64,000 nt of DNA, from NCBI RefSeq assembly GCF_040054535.1, contig NC_090780.1, forward strand, positions 11,002,501 through 11,066,500. The letters run 5' to 3'. Below the pieces are notes generated by a model that did no database searches, was not told where the DNA came from, and worked only from the letters and a program-made list of their open reading frames with translations. Below are positions 1 through 11,300 of the stretch, piece by piece; the first letter of the stretch is position 1; every line of letters starts with the position of its first letter. Made by a program: the position numbers and the translations under genes. The stretch is from Antennarius striatus (lineage: Eukaryota > Chordata > Actinopteri > Lophiiformes > Antennariidae).

Positions 1-3000
1 AAAAAAGGAAACAGTCTTGATGCCATGTGGCTCTGGACTCCAAAGCAGCAACAAGGAGAAGGTAGAGTAAACATTTTTAAAAAAAAATCAAATCACACCG
101 AGGCTAGAAGTTAATAAATAAGTAAAAACCTGTCGGTAAATAAAGTTTTTATATATCCCAAACACTGCTTGATAGAACCTATCGAAGGCGCCATCTAAGA
201 GTAGAACTTGAATATTTGCGCTTTCACCAAACTTCAGACACATCCTCCGGAGACTCCCTGGTTGTTCAGCTGCATTAACGTCAGTTGATTCAAATGAAAC
301 TTCAGAACAATTTAAAATAAGAGTTTTTGAGGGGACGCAGCCTTAGTCGGGCAGACAATGGACACACGTCTGTCAGCGGCTCCGTGGGGCTGCGCGAATG
401 TGACATCTGGAGTTGGCGCGTTCTGCTGGAGAACCGAACCTACTCGTCTTTCCTTATTGATTAATGACCAGACGCACCAGCATGTTGTCAATTGATCACA
501 CACCTTATTACTAATATCCTGTTTTATTAGTTTTCAACATTTCCAATTGGATTTCAATACCCACGCGTGAATAAAACCCACACTACATCAGAGGCTCATG
601 TTAGTACTCCTTCCCCAGCTTCAGTCTGCAGTAGAACACGAACAGCGCGTCAAACACAACTGTCTTCTGCTCATCGTGGGTGAGACTGGTTCATTCTTAC
701 CAAAGGCTCCTGTCACCAGGCTCTCGTGTAAATCCCTCTGATGAGTGGGGGTAACCTGGGTGGCCCCTGGCTCTCCTCCCGTGTTCTTTTTCTCTCACTG
801 AGTGTAGATGTATGTTTTCGTGGGTCTTTACTCACGTTCGGACTCTGGAGGTCAGCTGCAGCAGAATGCCTTCTAAAACATGATCAGCATTGTAAAAGCC
901 TCCTGAGCTCAACGGTGGGGGTCGCATTAGATCCGCCTCCCATGCACCCCCTACCTCACCCCCCCTCCCGTGGTCGTGTAGGTTTCGCGCGGGGGGTGGT
1001 TCACTGCTGCTCCATGAGGGAAATATGGAATCACAGGACGCGGGAGTTCACAGTTGTGTATGGAGTCGTAAATACTAAATGTGCTGAGAATATGAGTGCA
1101 AAACGGACAGCTGGATAAAGTGGGTGTGGGTCAACCATTATTATCTCCTGATTGGTTTTGAGGATTGTAAACACACACTCATTTAAAGAAGAGAAAGAGC
1201 AAAATGCACCACAGCTGGAACAAAGGCGTTCCCTGTCTCGTTGATGACACCTTACCCTATAGGCAACAGTCCACAGAGATGATGTAGTGGACTATATCTG
1301 CCTGTGGTTGATCACATACATATTCTTTCCTGTCTGTGTCTGATCCATCTACTGTCAGCCTCCCGCACCCTGACTTCTGGCACCTGTCAAGAATCAGGAG
1401 TTTGGAATGTGGAGCGCTTTACTCGGGAGGAAACCATGGCTGGGCCCTGAAAGGTGATGTTTGGGTCTGACACACAAACACTGTGGAATACAATCATTTA
1501 TTGACTGGAAAAAATATGTGACTTCACTCTGATGTTTTAGGCATGGTTTTTTTGAGTTCACCAGCTTGTGGATTTTGATGAAATATCAATATATCAATCA
1601 TGAATATATAAATCAATCAATCCATGAGACAGAAGGTGCAACTCCCATGAGATGAAAGTTAAAAAGTGAATATGGATTTGAAAACTACAGTAAAACAACA
1701 ATTAAAGATGAACATAGATAAAGCAAGCAAACAGTAAGACGTAATAATAAAAGCATGACTTCCTTTGTGAATAATTACTTTACTACAGTATAAAATAATT
1801 TACCGCCCAGTTTTGTGTGAAATAGTTTTTTTATCATACACAAAGTGACTTGAGAACATGTAACACAGTATCAGAAAAATCAACCAAAAAATGAATAAAA
1901 CACCATTGAAAATGTAATGAATAACCGTTTTTTACATCATCAATAGAATAGTTATGAATAACTATTAAAATAAATTTAAAAACAAATTTTCATGTTTTTT
2001 CATAGAAAGTGGACGTATTCTAATCTGATGGATGTAGTTAACAGATCAATAATTCACACTGATATCAGAGAACTGGTTTATTAAAGCTAACAGACAGACA
2101 ATTGTTTCCATGTTTCAAAACAAATTAAAAAGATCTTATATATAGAGATAATCAAGAGTTCAATACTTTGAAAGTTTCATTTTTCCATACTTATTTTATT
2201 TTCTCTTAATCTATATTCATATACTGTATATGGCGTTTTGCAGCATGCAGTCTACAAAGAACTGAATATGAATACAAGACAAAAACATGTAATTAAACTA
2301 CATGATGATACTTTCCCGGTGCTGTCTAACTGTTGTTCCAGCAAATAGATGACCTCCTGACCCCTGCATGCACACACCTCAGCCAAAATCTGCTTAAGCC
2401 ACAACTTGGCGAGTTATTTATCGGTCTACAGTTTATTATTCATTTTCTCCGTAGAGAGAGATGAGACTCATCTTTCTCAAGTTGCAGTTGTTGTTTCTTG
2501 TGATGTTGGTCAGAAAGAGGAATGGGAATCAACAGCTCTTTCAACTTCTGATCACAGGAGCTGGATGTAGATTAGTAATCTACATCCAACTCTAATACCC
2601 CAGACACTGTTGCTATTTGTTTCATGTCTTCTTGATATTTATAGTTTAGCCAAATAAAAACTTGTGATTTTTGTTATAAGACAGGGTACATTTCAGAGCT
2701 TGAATGCAAGAATTGCATCCACAGCTCAGTAATAGAATCTGTATTATATACTATACAGACATTTCCTAGAGGGTGAATACACCCTTGCTGAGTTGACAAT
2801 TGAATGTGCAACTATGGTTGGGTCTTTGAGGCTGATGTGTGACAATGTCCAAACACTGTTTCCTTACCACTTGTGTTCCACCTGTTGTTCCAAAAAAATC
2901 TTTAATATTTTGCATATGCAGATGGATAGTCGGCAGATAAAACAGTTCTACACACATCACCATCAATACATTGTTTTTAAATCAGCAATACTAATGTGCA

Positions 3001-3045
3001 ATGACATGATGGAAACGCACATTGTAGATTTGGATGTAAACTAAG
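1..3045. other. No gene recognised (left flank)
   Basis: No open frame here has recognisable protein similarity or convincing splice structure. About 600-1100 is relatively GC-rich with several CpGs. A 125-codon plus-strand frame at 741-1118 has proline- and serine-rich, low-information content and no family signature. From about 1500 to 2300 the sequence is strongly AT-rich. A promoter for a gene outside the window is possible around 600-1100 but cannot be shown. Confidence 0.5.
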
Positions 3046-3551
3046 TGTCACAGAAGACATGCAAAGATTTGTTTCTGCATCTTGTGGATTGACAACACAA
3101 AAGTAATTAATCTAAATAAACCGGTCAGTAGTATGAATGTGCAGCACTGGCTTACTATGGTTTGTCATTGGGAAGCGAAATAATGCATGTGTGGGTCACA
3201 TTTCAAATCAGAGGAAACACATTTTCAAGTTTGGCAGCGAATAACCAGATTGTCCAGAAAACGGGAAGACAGGAAGCAGGTCAACCTGACATGAGGTGGT
3301 TACCTAGGTTTGGACAGTTGCTGGGAACAATTGGATTCCTGTTTTCTCATGAATAGGACACGTACAAAGCTCAACCACACACAAATGGAGGACTGTGACT
3401 ATAAAAGTGTCAGGAGACATGCGTCCAGGAGCTGTTCCCGATTGATCTGTACTGATGATCTGCGTATCAATAAAAGAATTCCCGTTTTGGCTGTAACATC
3501 ATCCTTGTTGTACTTTGGTTTTATTTTGGTAGTTTGCTGGACAGAACACTC
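3046..3551 (+). repeat. Candidate solo LTR
   Basis: The stretch has the order expected of a retroviral-type LTR. A TATA-like box (CTATAAAAG) lies near 3399, a polyadenylation signal (AATAAA) near 3468, then a T-rich U5-like segment that ends in ACA near 3551. I found no matching target-site duplication and no second copy in the window, so both borders are guesses. It could equally be a chance promoter-like sequence. Confidence 0.25.
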
Positions 3552-3559
3552 TCACCACA

Positions 3560-4386
3560 AGGTCAGCTTTTTAAAAACAGCTCTCTAACTGGTTTCATTA
3601 TGTAAAACAAAATGTTTGTGACCAACATCAAAGGCAGCTGTTTATTTAAACTTGTTAAGTCCATTTAGCTATTATGACCAGTGAATGGAATCCTGCTCAG
3701 AAAAATATTTGTCTCCTTCACAAGGTTAGAGTTCAGGGTCTAACCCTGTGAACTGCTGGGGTGGGAAATGCATCGTACTGAAGTCATCTGAGCATGAAAT
3801 AGCAGATGGTTGGGACCGTTCAGTTGTCATCAATTTGTGTCACTTTTTACTTCATGAATTCTTTATTTATGGCTTGCACGAGAATTCGTAACTTGTACAA
3901 CCAATTTTTTCCACATCTCCCCACCTATAAACTGTATTTGAATAAGCTCACTTGAAAAAGTCTCACGCTGTCAAGCTGTCACCAACTCCACCTGCTATCT
4001 GTCAACCAAGCGCTCAACCAATCACGGTGCATCTGCCAGAAGGAATCACATGAACAATATGGCGTAAGGCATCGGGCAGCGAGGCTTTTTGTTGCAGTTA
4101 TGCCTTTCGTTCACACGACAACGCACATATCTGGGACAAAAACACTGGCCAAAGTGAAGCTTTTTGAAAACTCTGGGTCTGTGTTGTCGTGTGGATGCTG
4201 TAACCAAAACTTTTTCTATCCTTTTTCTCCCTGCGACGAAAACCGCTGTGACTTTAAGTGTGTGTGACCAGTCTGCATGTACACACAGAATGGACAGAGT
4301 TAAAACCAGGTATTTTCTGACGTACAACAGCTCCATCTCAAAGATGCGTTGATAAACATGCTTGACAGTTGGAGATTAGTCTGTTT
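3560..4386. other. Intergenic, probable DNA-transposon remnant
   Basis: There is no coding signal. Between about 4100 and 4200 two complementary segments (CACACGACAAC and GTTGTCGTGTG) could pair as a long hairpin, in a style common to fish hAT-like non-autonomous elements. The termini could not be defined. The Rex3-like LINE inserted at the right edge of this stretch. Confidence 0.3.
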
Positions 4387-4398
4387 GAGTCATAAAGT

Positions 4399-7300
4399 CC
4401 CTTCCTTGAGTGGTCACCTTATCGTGGTGGAGGGGTTTGTGTGTCCCAATGATCCTAGGAGCTAAGTTGTCTGGGGCTTTCTGCCCCTGGTAGGGTCACC
4501 CATGGCAAACAGGTCCTAGGTGAGGGACCAGACAAAGTACTGCTCAAAGACCCCATATGATGACAAAAAACACTGACACACGTTTTCCCTTGCCCGGATG
4601 CGGGTCACCGGGGCCCCCCTCTGGAGCCAGGCCTGGAGGTGGGGCTCGAAGGCGAGCGCCTGGTGGCCGGGCCTGCACCCATGGGGCCCGGTCGGGCGCA
4701 GCCCGAAAGGACAACGTGGGTCCCTCTTCCCATGGGCTCACCACCTGTGGGAGGGGCCATAGGGGTCGGGTGCATTGTGAGCTGGGCGGTGGCCGAAGGC
4801 AGGGACCTTGGCGATCCGATCCCCGGCTACAGAAGCTGGCTCTTGGGACGTGGAATGTCACCTCTCTGGCAGGGAAGGAGCCTGAGCTGGTGTGTGAGGT
4901 TGAGAAGTTCCGACTAGATATAGTCGGGCTCACCTCCACACACAGCTTGGGCTCTGGTACCAGTCCTCTCCAGAGGGGTTGGACTCTCTTCCACTCTGGA
5001 GTTGCCCATGGTGAGAGACGCCGAGCAGGTGTGGGTATACTTATAGCCCCCCGGCTTGGTGCCTATACGTTGGGGTTCACCCCGGTGGACGAGAGGGTAG
5101 CCTCCCTCCGCCTTCGGGTGGGGGGCCGGGTCCTGACTGTTGTTTGTGCGTATGCACCAAACAGCAGTTCAGAGTATCCACCCTTTTTGGAGTCCTTGGA
5201 GGGGGTGCTGGAGAGCGCTCCCACTGGGGACTCCATCGTTCTGCTGGGGGACTTCAATGCTCACGTGGGCAATGACAGTGAGACCTGGAAGGGTGTGATT
5301 GGGAGGAACGGCCCCCCCGATCAGAACCCGAGCGGTGTTCAGTTGTTGGACTTCTGTGCTTGTCACGGACTGTCCATAACGAACACCATGTTCAGACATA
5401 AGGGTGTCCATATGTGCACTTGGCACCAGGACACCCTAGGCCGCAGTTCGATGATCGACTTTGTGGTCGTGTCATCGGACTTGCGGCCGCATGTCTTGGA
5501 CACTCGGGTGAAGAGAGGGGCGGAGCTGTCAACCGATCACCACCTGGTGGTGTGTTGGCTCCGATGGTGGGGGAAGATGCCGGTCCGACCTGGCAGACCC
5601 AAACGTATTGTGAGGGTCTGCTGGGAACGCCTGGCGGAATCCCCTGTCAGAAGGAGTTTCAACTCCCACCTCCGGCAGAACTTCACTCACGTTCCGGGGG
5701 AGGCGGGGGACATTGAGTCTGAGTGGACCATGTTCCGCGCCTCCATTGTCGAGGCGGCCGACCGCAGCTGCGGCCGTAAGGTGGTCGGTGCCTGTCGTGG
5801 CGGCAACCCCAGAACCCGTTGGTGGACATCAGCGGTAAGGGATGCCGTCAAGCTGAAGAAGGAGTCCTATCGGGCCTTTTTGGCCTGTGGGACTCCTGAA
5901 GCAGCTGATAGGTACCGGCAGGCCAAGCGGAATGTGGCTTTGGTGGTTGCTGAGGCAAAAACCCGGGCGTGGGAGGAGTTCGGTGAGGCCTTGGAGGACG
6001 ACTTCAAGACGGCTTCGAAGAGATTCTGGTCCACCATCAGGCGTCTCGGGAGGGGGAAGCAGTGCAGCATCCACACTGTATATAGTGGGGATGGGGAGCT
6101 GCTGACCTCAACTCGGGACGTTGTGACTCGGTGGGGAGAATACTTCGAAGACCTCCTCAATCCCGCAGACACGCCTTCCCATGAGGAAGCAGAGTCTGGG
6201 TTCTCTGAGGCGGGCTCTCCTATCTCTGGGGTTGAGGTCGCCGAGGTAGTTAAAAAGCTCCTCGGCGGCAGGGCCCCGGGGGTGGATGAGATCCGCCCGG
6301 AGTTCCTAAAGGCTCTGGATGTTGTGGGGCTGTCCTGGTTGACACGCCTCTGCAACATCGCGTGGACTTCGGGGACAGTGCCTCTGGATTGGCAGACTGG
6401 GGTGGTGGTCCCCCTTTTTAAGAAGGGGGACAGGAGGGTGTGCTCCAACTACAGGGGCATCACACTCCTCAGCCTCCCTGGTAAGGTCTATTCAGGGGTT
6501 CTGGAGAGGAGGGTCCGTCGGGAAGTCGAATCTCGGATTCAGGAGGAGCAGTGTGGTTTTCGTCCTGGCCGTGGAACAGTGGACCAGCTCTACACCCTCC
6601 GCAGGGTCCTTGAGGGGGCATGGGAGTTCGCCCAACCAGTCTACATGTGTTTTGTGGACTTGGAGAAGGCGTTCGACCGTGTTCCTCGGGGGGTTCTGTG
6701 GGGGGTGCTTCGGGAGTATGGGGTACCGGACCCCTTGATAAGGGCTGTTCGGTCCCTGTACGACCAATGTCAGAGTTTGGTCCGCGTTGCCGGCAGTAAG
6801 TCGGATTCGTTTCCAGTGAGGGTTGGACTCCGCCAAGGCTGCCCTTTGTCACCGATTCTGTTCATAACTTTTATGGACAGAATTTCTAGGCGCAGCCAAG
6901 GCGTTGAGGGTGTCCGGTTTGGTGGCCTCAGTATCGCGTCTCTGCTTTTTGCAGACGACGTGGTGCTGTTGGCTTCATCAAGCCGTGATCTCCAACTCTC
7001 ACTGGAACGGTTCGCAGCCGAGTGTGAAGCGGTTGGGATGAGAATCAGCACCTCCAAATCTGAGACCATGGTCCTCAGTCGGAAAAGGGTGGAGTGCCCT
7101 CTCCAGGTTGGGGATGAGATCCTGCCCCAAGTGGAGGAGTTCAAGTATCTTGGGGTCTCGTTCACGAGTGAGGGTACAATGGAACGGGAGATCGACAGGC
7201 GGATCGGTGCAGCGTCTGCAGTGATGCGGACTCTGTATCGGTCTGTCGTGGTGAAGAAGGAGCTGAGCCGAAAGGCAAAGCTCTCGATTTACCGGACGAT

Positions 7301-7765
7301 CTACGTTCCTACCCTCACCTATGGTCACGAGCTATGGGTCGTGACCGAAAGAACGAGATCCCGGATACAAGCGGCCGAAATGAGTTTCCTCCGTAGGGTG
7401 TCCGGACTCTCCCTTAGAGATAGGGTGAGGAGTTCGGCCATCCGGGAGGGACTCAGAGTCGAGCCGCTGCTCCTCCGCATCGAGAGGAGCCAGATGAGGT
7501 GGCTCGGGCATCTGGTTAGGATGCCTCCTGGACGCCTCCCTGGTGAGGTGTTCCGGGCACGTCCTACCGGGAGGAGGCCCCGGGGACGACCCAGGACACG
7601 CTGGAGAGACTATGTCTCCCGGCTGGCCTGGGAACGCCTTGGGATTCTCCCGGAGGAGCTGGATGAAGTGGCTAGGGAGAGGGAAGTCTGGGCTTCCCTG
7701 CTTAAGCTGCTGCCCCCGCGACCCGACCCCGGATAAGCGGAAGAGAATGGATGGATGGATGGATG
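4399..7765 (+). mobile_element. Full-length Rex3-like RTE-clade LINE
   Basis: This is a complete non-LTR retrotransposon of about 3.37 kb. It is flanked by a perfect 12-bp target-site duplication, GAGTCATAAAGT, at 4387-4398 and 7766-7777. It has a 158-bp 5' UTR, one long ORF (4557-7736), a very short 3' UTR and a tail of GGAT repeats rather than poly(A). A single endonuclease-RT ORF with a tetranucleotide tail is what is known for Rex3 and related RTE elements of fishes. The 5' end appears complete, which is unusual because most LINE copies are 5'-truncated. The family name rests on structure and recalled features, not on a search. Confidence 0.85.
4557..7736 (+). CDS. LINE endonuclease-reverse transcriptase, intact
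   Basis: The 1059-residue ORF has no stop or frameshift. Residues 1-95 are low-complexity and rich in Gly, Arg and Pro. An apurinic-type endonuclease follows from about 97 to 335, with LGTWNVTSL, the catalytic GDFNAHVG near 227 and STDHHLVV near 325. The reverse transcriptase spans about 560-850, with [50 protein letters not shown] and the catalytic FADD box. An Arg-rich C-terminal region follows, including a [10 protein letters not shown] segment. The product would nick the target and prime reverse transcription of its own RNA in the nucleus. The first Met is assumed; a start nearer the endonuclease domain is possible. The length fits RTE-type proteins of about 1000 residues. The copy is a candidate for an active element. 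Confidence 0.9.
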   Translation: MMTKNTDTRFPLPGCGSPGPPSGARPGGGARRRAPGGRACTHGARSGAARKDNVGPSSHGLTTCGRGHRGRVHCELGGGRRQGPWRSDPRLQKLALGTWNVTSLAGKEPELVCEVEKFRLDIVGLTSTHSLGSGTSPLQRGWTLFHSGVAHGERRRAGVGILIAPRLGAYTLGFTPVDERVASLRLRVGGRVLTVVCAYAPNSSSEYPPFLESLEGVLESAPTGDSIVLLGDFNAHVGNDSETWKGVIGRNGPPDQNPSGVQLLDFCACHGLSITNTMFRHKGVHMCTWHQDTLGRSSMIDFVVVSSDLRPHVLDTRVKRGAELSTDHHLVVCWLRWWGKMPVRPGRPKRIVRVCWERLAESPVRRSFNSHLRQNFTHVPGEAGDIESEWTMFRASIVEAADRSCGRKVVGACRGGNPRTRWWTSAVRDAVKLKKESYRAFLACGTPEAADRYRQAKRNVALVVAEAKTRAWEEFGEALEDDFKTASKRFWSTIRRLGRGKQCSIHTVYSGDGELLTSTRDVVTRWGEYFEDLLNPADTPSHEEAESGFSEAGSPISGVEVAEVVKKLLGGRAPGVDEIRPEFLKALDVVGLSWLTRLCNIAWTSGTVPLDWQTGVVVPLFKKGDRRVCSNYRGITLLSLPGKVYSGVLERRVRREVESRIQEEQCGFRPGRGTVDQLYTLRRVLEGAWEFAQPVYMCFVDLEKAFDRVPRGVLWGVLREYGVPDPLIRAVRSLYDQCQSLVRVAGSKSDSFPVRVGLRQGCPLSPILFITFMDRISRRSQGVEGVRFGGLSIASLLFADDVVLLASSSRDLQLSLERFAAECEAVGMRISTSKSETMVLSRKRVECPLQVGDEILPQVEEFKYLGVSFTSEGTMEREIDRRIGAASAVMRTLYRSVVVKKELSRKAKLSIYRTIYVPTLTYGHELWVVTERTRSRIQAAEMSFLRRVSGLSLRDRVRSSAIREGLRVEPLLLRIERSQMRWLGHLVRMPPGRLPGEVFRARPTGRRPRGRPRTRWRDYVSRLAWERLGILPEELDEVAREREVWASLLKLLPPRPDPG

Positions 7766-7777
7766 GAGTCATAAAGT

Positions 7778-8018
7778 TTATATATTCATTCACATTTCTT
7801 GCCAAAGACGCCAACGCCAGTTCTGGGTCAGACCGGGATGCGCTGCCTGCTGGTGGGACAACTCTGATGGGTGCACTTGGTTTATAATACGTATACATTT
7901 GTTTTCATGTTTAGTATGAAGTGTGATATTATTACTTTATCGTTTTAACAGGTTCCTGCTAGTAAAGTATAACATTTATATTATGGGAAATAAAATTCAA
8001 ACCATCATTAATCACATA
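7778..8018. other. Short intergenic AT-rich spacer
   Basis: This lies between the LINE target duplication and the rbm5 polyadenylation signal. No coding or structured feature was seen. Confidence 0.4.
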
Positions 8019-8024
8019 TTTATT
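8019..8024 (-). terminator. rbm5: Polyadenylation signal of rbm5 (AATAAA)
   Basis: TTTATT on the plus strand reads AATAAA on the gene strand, about 280 bases after the rbm5 stop codon. It gives a 3' UTR of roughly 300 bases, ending near 8000. Confidence 0.5.
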
Positions 8025-8302
8025 TTTTTTTACAAACAAAAAAATGTATAAACTGTACAATCTTCTTAACATGCTGAGACAAAAATGGCAACACAGAAAA
8101 ATTAAACAAGCCAAGAGAATTTATGGTGTCTATGTACAACTTATAAATACTATTCACCTTCTCAATACACCTTGGACAATCATTTAGCCTACACGGACTT
8201 AAGTCAGACTTCCTTTTTTTCTTGCTAAATCACTTAATATTGATGGAGATGAAATTATCTGCAAATTATGACAATGAATTATTTGAATCTGGAATTAACA
8301 GC

Positions 8303-11300
8303 TCATTCTAATTCAGTGAAGCGAGCAAACATGGCTTTACGGACAGCATCTTTATACGTGTCTGAGGCAGACAGGGTGTAGTTGGTGCCTTTAGTGCCAA
8401 GTCCAGCTCCCTTTGTTCTCAACTGTGCCTGGGGAAGAAAACCACATAACTAGCATCACTATCTTTATTAGATATAATGTAATTGTTGCTGACGTGTGCT
8501 GGATGTACCCAGACACCATCAGGTTAATTATAGAGGATACCTCAATCGGTGTAGTGATGCCTTGCTGATTGCGACCAAGACCTTTACCCTCCTTCCAGCC
8601 CATGGCCTGCAGCATTTTGTTCCCAATATTGTCACTATTAAGACCATCTTTGGTGGGCTGTTCATAGTTACTGCACAGAAACAAAGGTTATGTTAATCCA
8701 GAGGTACAAAATAAAAACTGTAGCCATAGAAGACAGTATTTACATGTTTTTGAGTTACTTACACAACTGGTGCAGGTTGGTTAAACTTTTTCTTTTTGGG
8801 AGCTGGGGGCTCAGGAATACCGTATTTTTCTCTCCTTTCAGCAGCTCGGTCTCTATATTTCAACTAGTTATGAAAAGAAAAAAACAGAATGCAGTCATGT
8901 CCACTGGGCAAACAACAGGACTCACTGGCAGCTGGTAATTCTGTATTGAACGAACCTCAGTCTCTTTTCTCTCCAACTCTTCCAGTTCTGCTTCGCTCAT
9001 TTTGGATCTGCGAAGAACCTCCAGGTTTTTCTAAGAGACAGCAGAAACAAGATGATCACCTGAATGCATGAAAGATTTTGGGTTTGTCTGGACTGATTCT
9101 TCAAGCTTGCTTTATTTCGGACAAACAATATGTGCAATGTGAGATACCTTGTGGAGGTCTGAGAGTTGCTGATGTCGAACTAAACCCTCTTTGTTGGGAA
9201 ACTGTCTCCTGCACAGCAAACAGGCCATCTTGGTCCAGTCTGTCAGTTTACCCTGGGCTCCATCACCATCGGGTTCTGCTCCCCCCTCCTCCGGGTCACT
9301 GTCTCCGCTGTAGGCTGCCACAAGGCCAATCTGACCACATACAGAGTGCCGTTAAAATTGCTATACTGTAACAAATGCCCAGACTCCCTAAATCAGTAGT
9401 GTTTGAAACGCTCACCTTAGAAGCGTTGAATGAGCTGGTTGGCGGTTCTTCTTCAGGACTCCAGGGCATCTCTGGCATGAGTCTTTCCAAAGTTCCTGTC
9501 TGCTAAATAAAGAATGAGAAGAAATCAATTATCTAAAATGCAGACATTCAGATTTTCCAACTGGCAGCAGAGATCACCTTCTAGATAAAAATGAAATGTG
9601 GGACTGGGAGGCCAATTGCTACCATTACTTTTAATTGGAAATGTTCTTCCAAACATTTAGATCTGAACATTTGCTGTAATAAAGGAATTTAGTACGTCTG
9701 TACCAACTGTTCAATGATTATCATGTTTATCTCTTTGGTACAGGAGAGATTCACACACCAATTTGAAGAGTCAAGTCTTCTATTTTAATTTTTTCTCTCT
9801 TTGATAAGGCTTATGGATCAAAAAACCTTTTACACACACATTAGTTTGGAGGAGTAACCTAGTTGGACAGGGCATGCAATTCAACACACCCTCTCAGATT
9901 TAAATGTTTGACGAACTGGAAGATCATTGATCATATTGAATTACCTTCTTTTCAAAGAGTACATATCCAGCATCTGCAGCTGCTGCCTCTTTCCTCTCTT
10001 CTTGACTAATGGGCTGAAAGCTGCTCTTGAAGTTCTCTTTCTGTTTGTTGAGGGTTTTAGCCCACCGTTCCATGTCTTTAGCAATCTGAAGGAACAAAAC
10101 ATTTGTACATGAATCTAAAAAATAAAATAAAATCACAAAGGTTTTCCAGAGGCTGAAAAACATGTGCACTGATGAAACATTTAAATCCGAGTACCTGCTG
10201 GGCAGTCTTGCTTTTGGGCTTCTCCTTTTTCTCCTTGGCTTCTTTAGGTTCTTTGCTGGTTGCTGGAGTATCATTTTGTCCTGTATTAGTGTCCTTTGAG
10301 GCAGGCACATATGTCTGCTTCTCATTGTCCCAGTATAGATACTGTTGCGTCTGAGCATTGTAGTAATACTGAGAAGACAGATCCAACATATGCATAAAAC
10401 CTCTAAACTCTTACGACTCATCAAAGTTCCACAAAGACCTAACAAGTGAAGATGTTCACTACTTACATGACTGTTTGGGTCATAGTAGAGGCCAGTTTGA
10501 GGATCATAATAGTAGCCAGAAGACTCGTCGTACTGATAGGTGGATGTATCGGGAACACCTGAATTACAAAACACATTATGAAAAACTACTATACAAAAAA
10601 AACCATGACAATAACCTGTATAGAATCATTCTTGTGGACATCACACTTCAGTAGGACAGGTTTTAAGGGATACTGTGTACACATACCATGGCTGGTGTCA
10701 GCTTTCTGTCCCGAGGTTACAGTGGAAGCAGTGGCAGCGGACACTGGGGGCACAGACACAGATGAAGGCGCAGCTTCAAGGCCTGACAGATGCCCCGTCT
10801 GGGGCTTTGCTTCCAACTGTTGGGCAAGTGGTACAGCCTGCAAGTAAAATAACGATTTATTGAAAAGTTTAGTCAGTCAAATTTACAGTACTATATTGAA
10901 CAGTTTTACAAAGAGTTTTTACCTGAAGGGCCGGCTGCACTATTATATGGGGCTGGTAGACTTGTGCTGTCTGAGAGATTACAACCCCAGCTGCAGTCGG
11001 GACAATCTTTACTCCAGGAGCAGCTAAAATAGAGAAGCACAAATCAGTTTTCCAACATTCAAAAACTCAGACAATAAACGATTAGTGCGCCCTCATTACT
11101 CGCAGTTAATAAGTTCCAGGAACCACATGTGAATAACGAATTCTGCGATAGAGCGACGATTTATATTATTATTTACGGTAATTTAAACGTTTATGACCCT
11201 CCCCATACTGATATTAAACCACTTTCTATCTTACCTTTTCCCACACGCTTATCGGCTGTTTAAAAACACTTTTTTGTCCCACAGAAGTCTGAGGATCACA

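Noticed and set aside
741-1118. 125-codon plus-strand frame
   Set aside because: No domain, no splice or conservation signal, and composition like random GC-rich DNA.
4544-7898. Numerous minus-strand and out-of-frame ORFs over the LINE
   Set aside because: They are shadows of the GC-rich 1059-codon LINE ORF.
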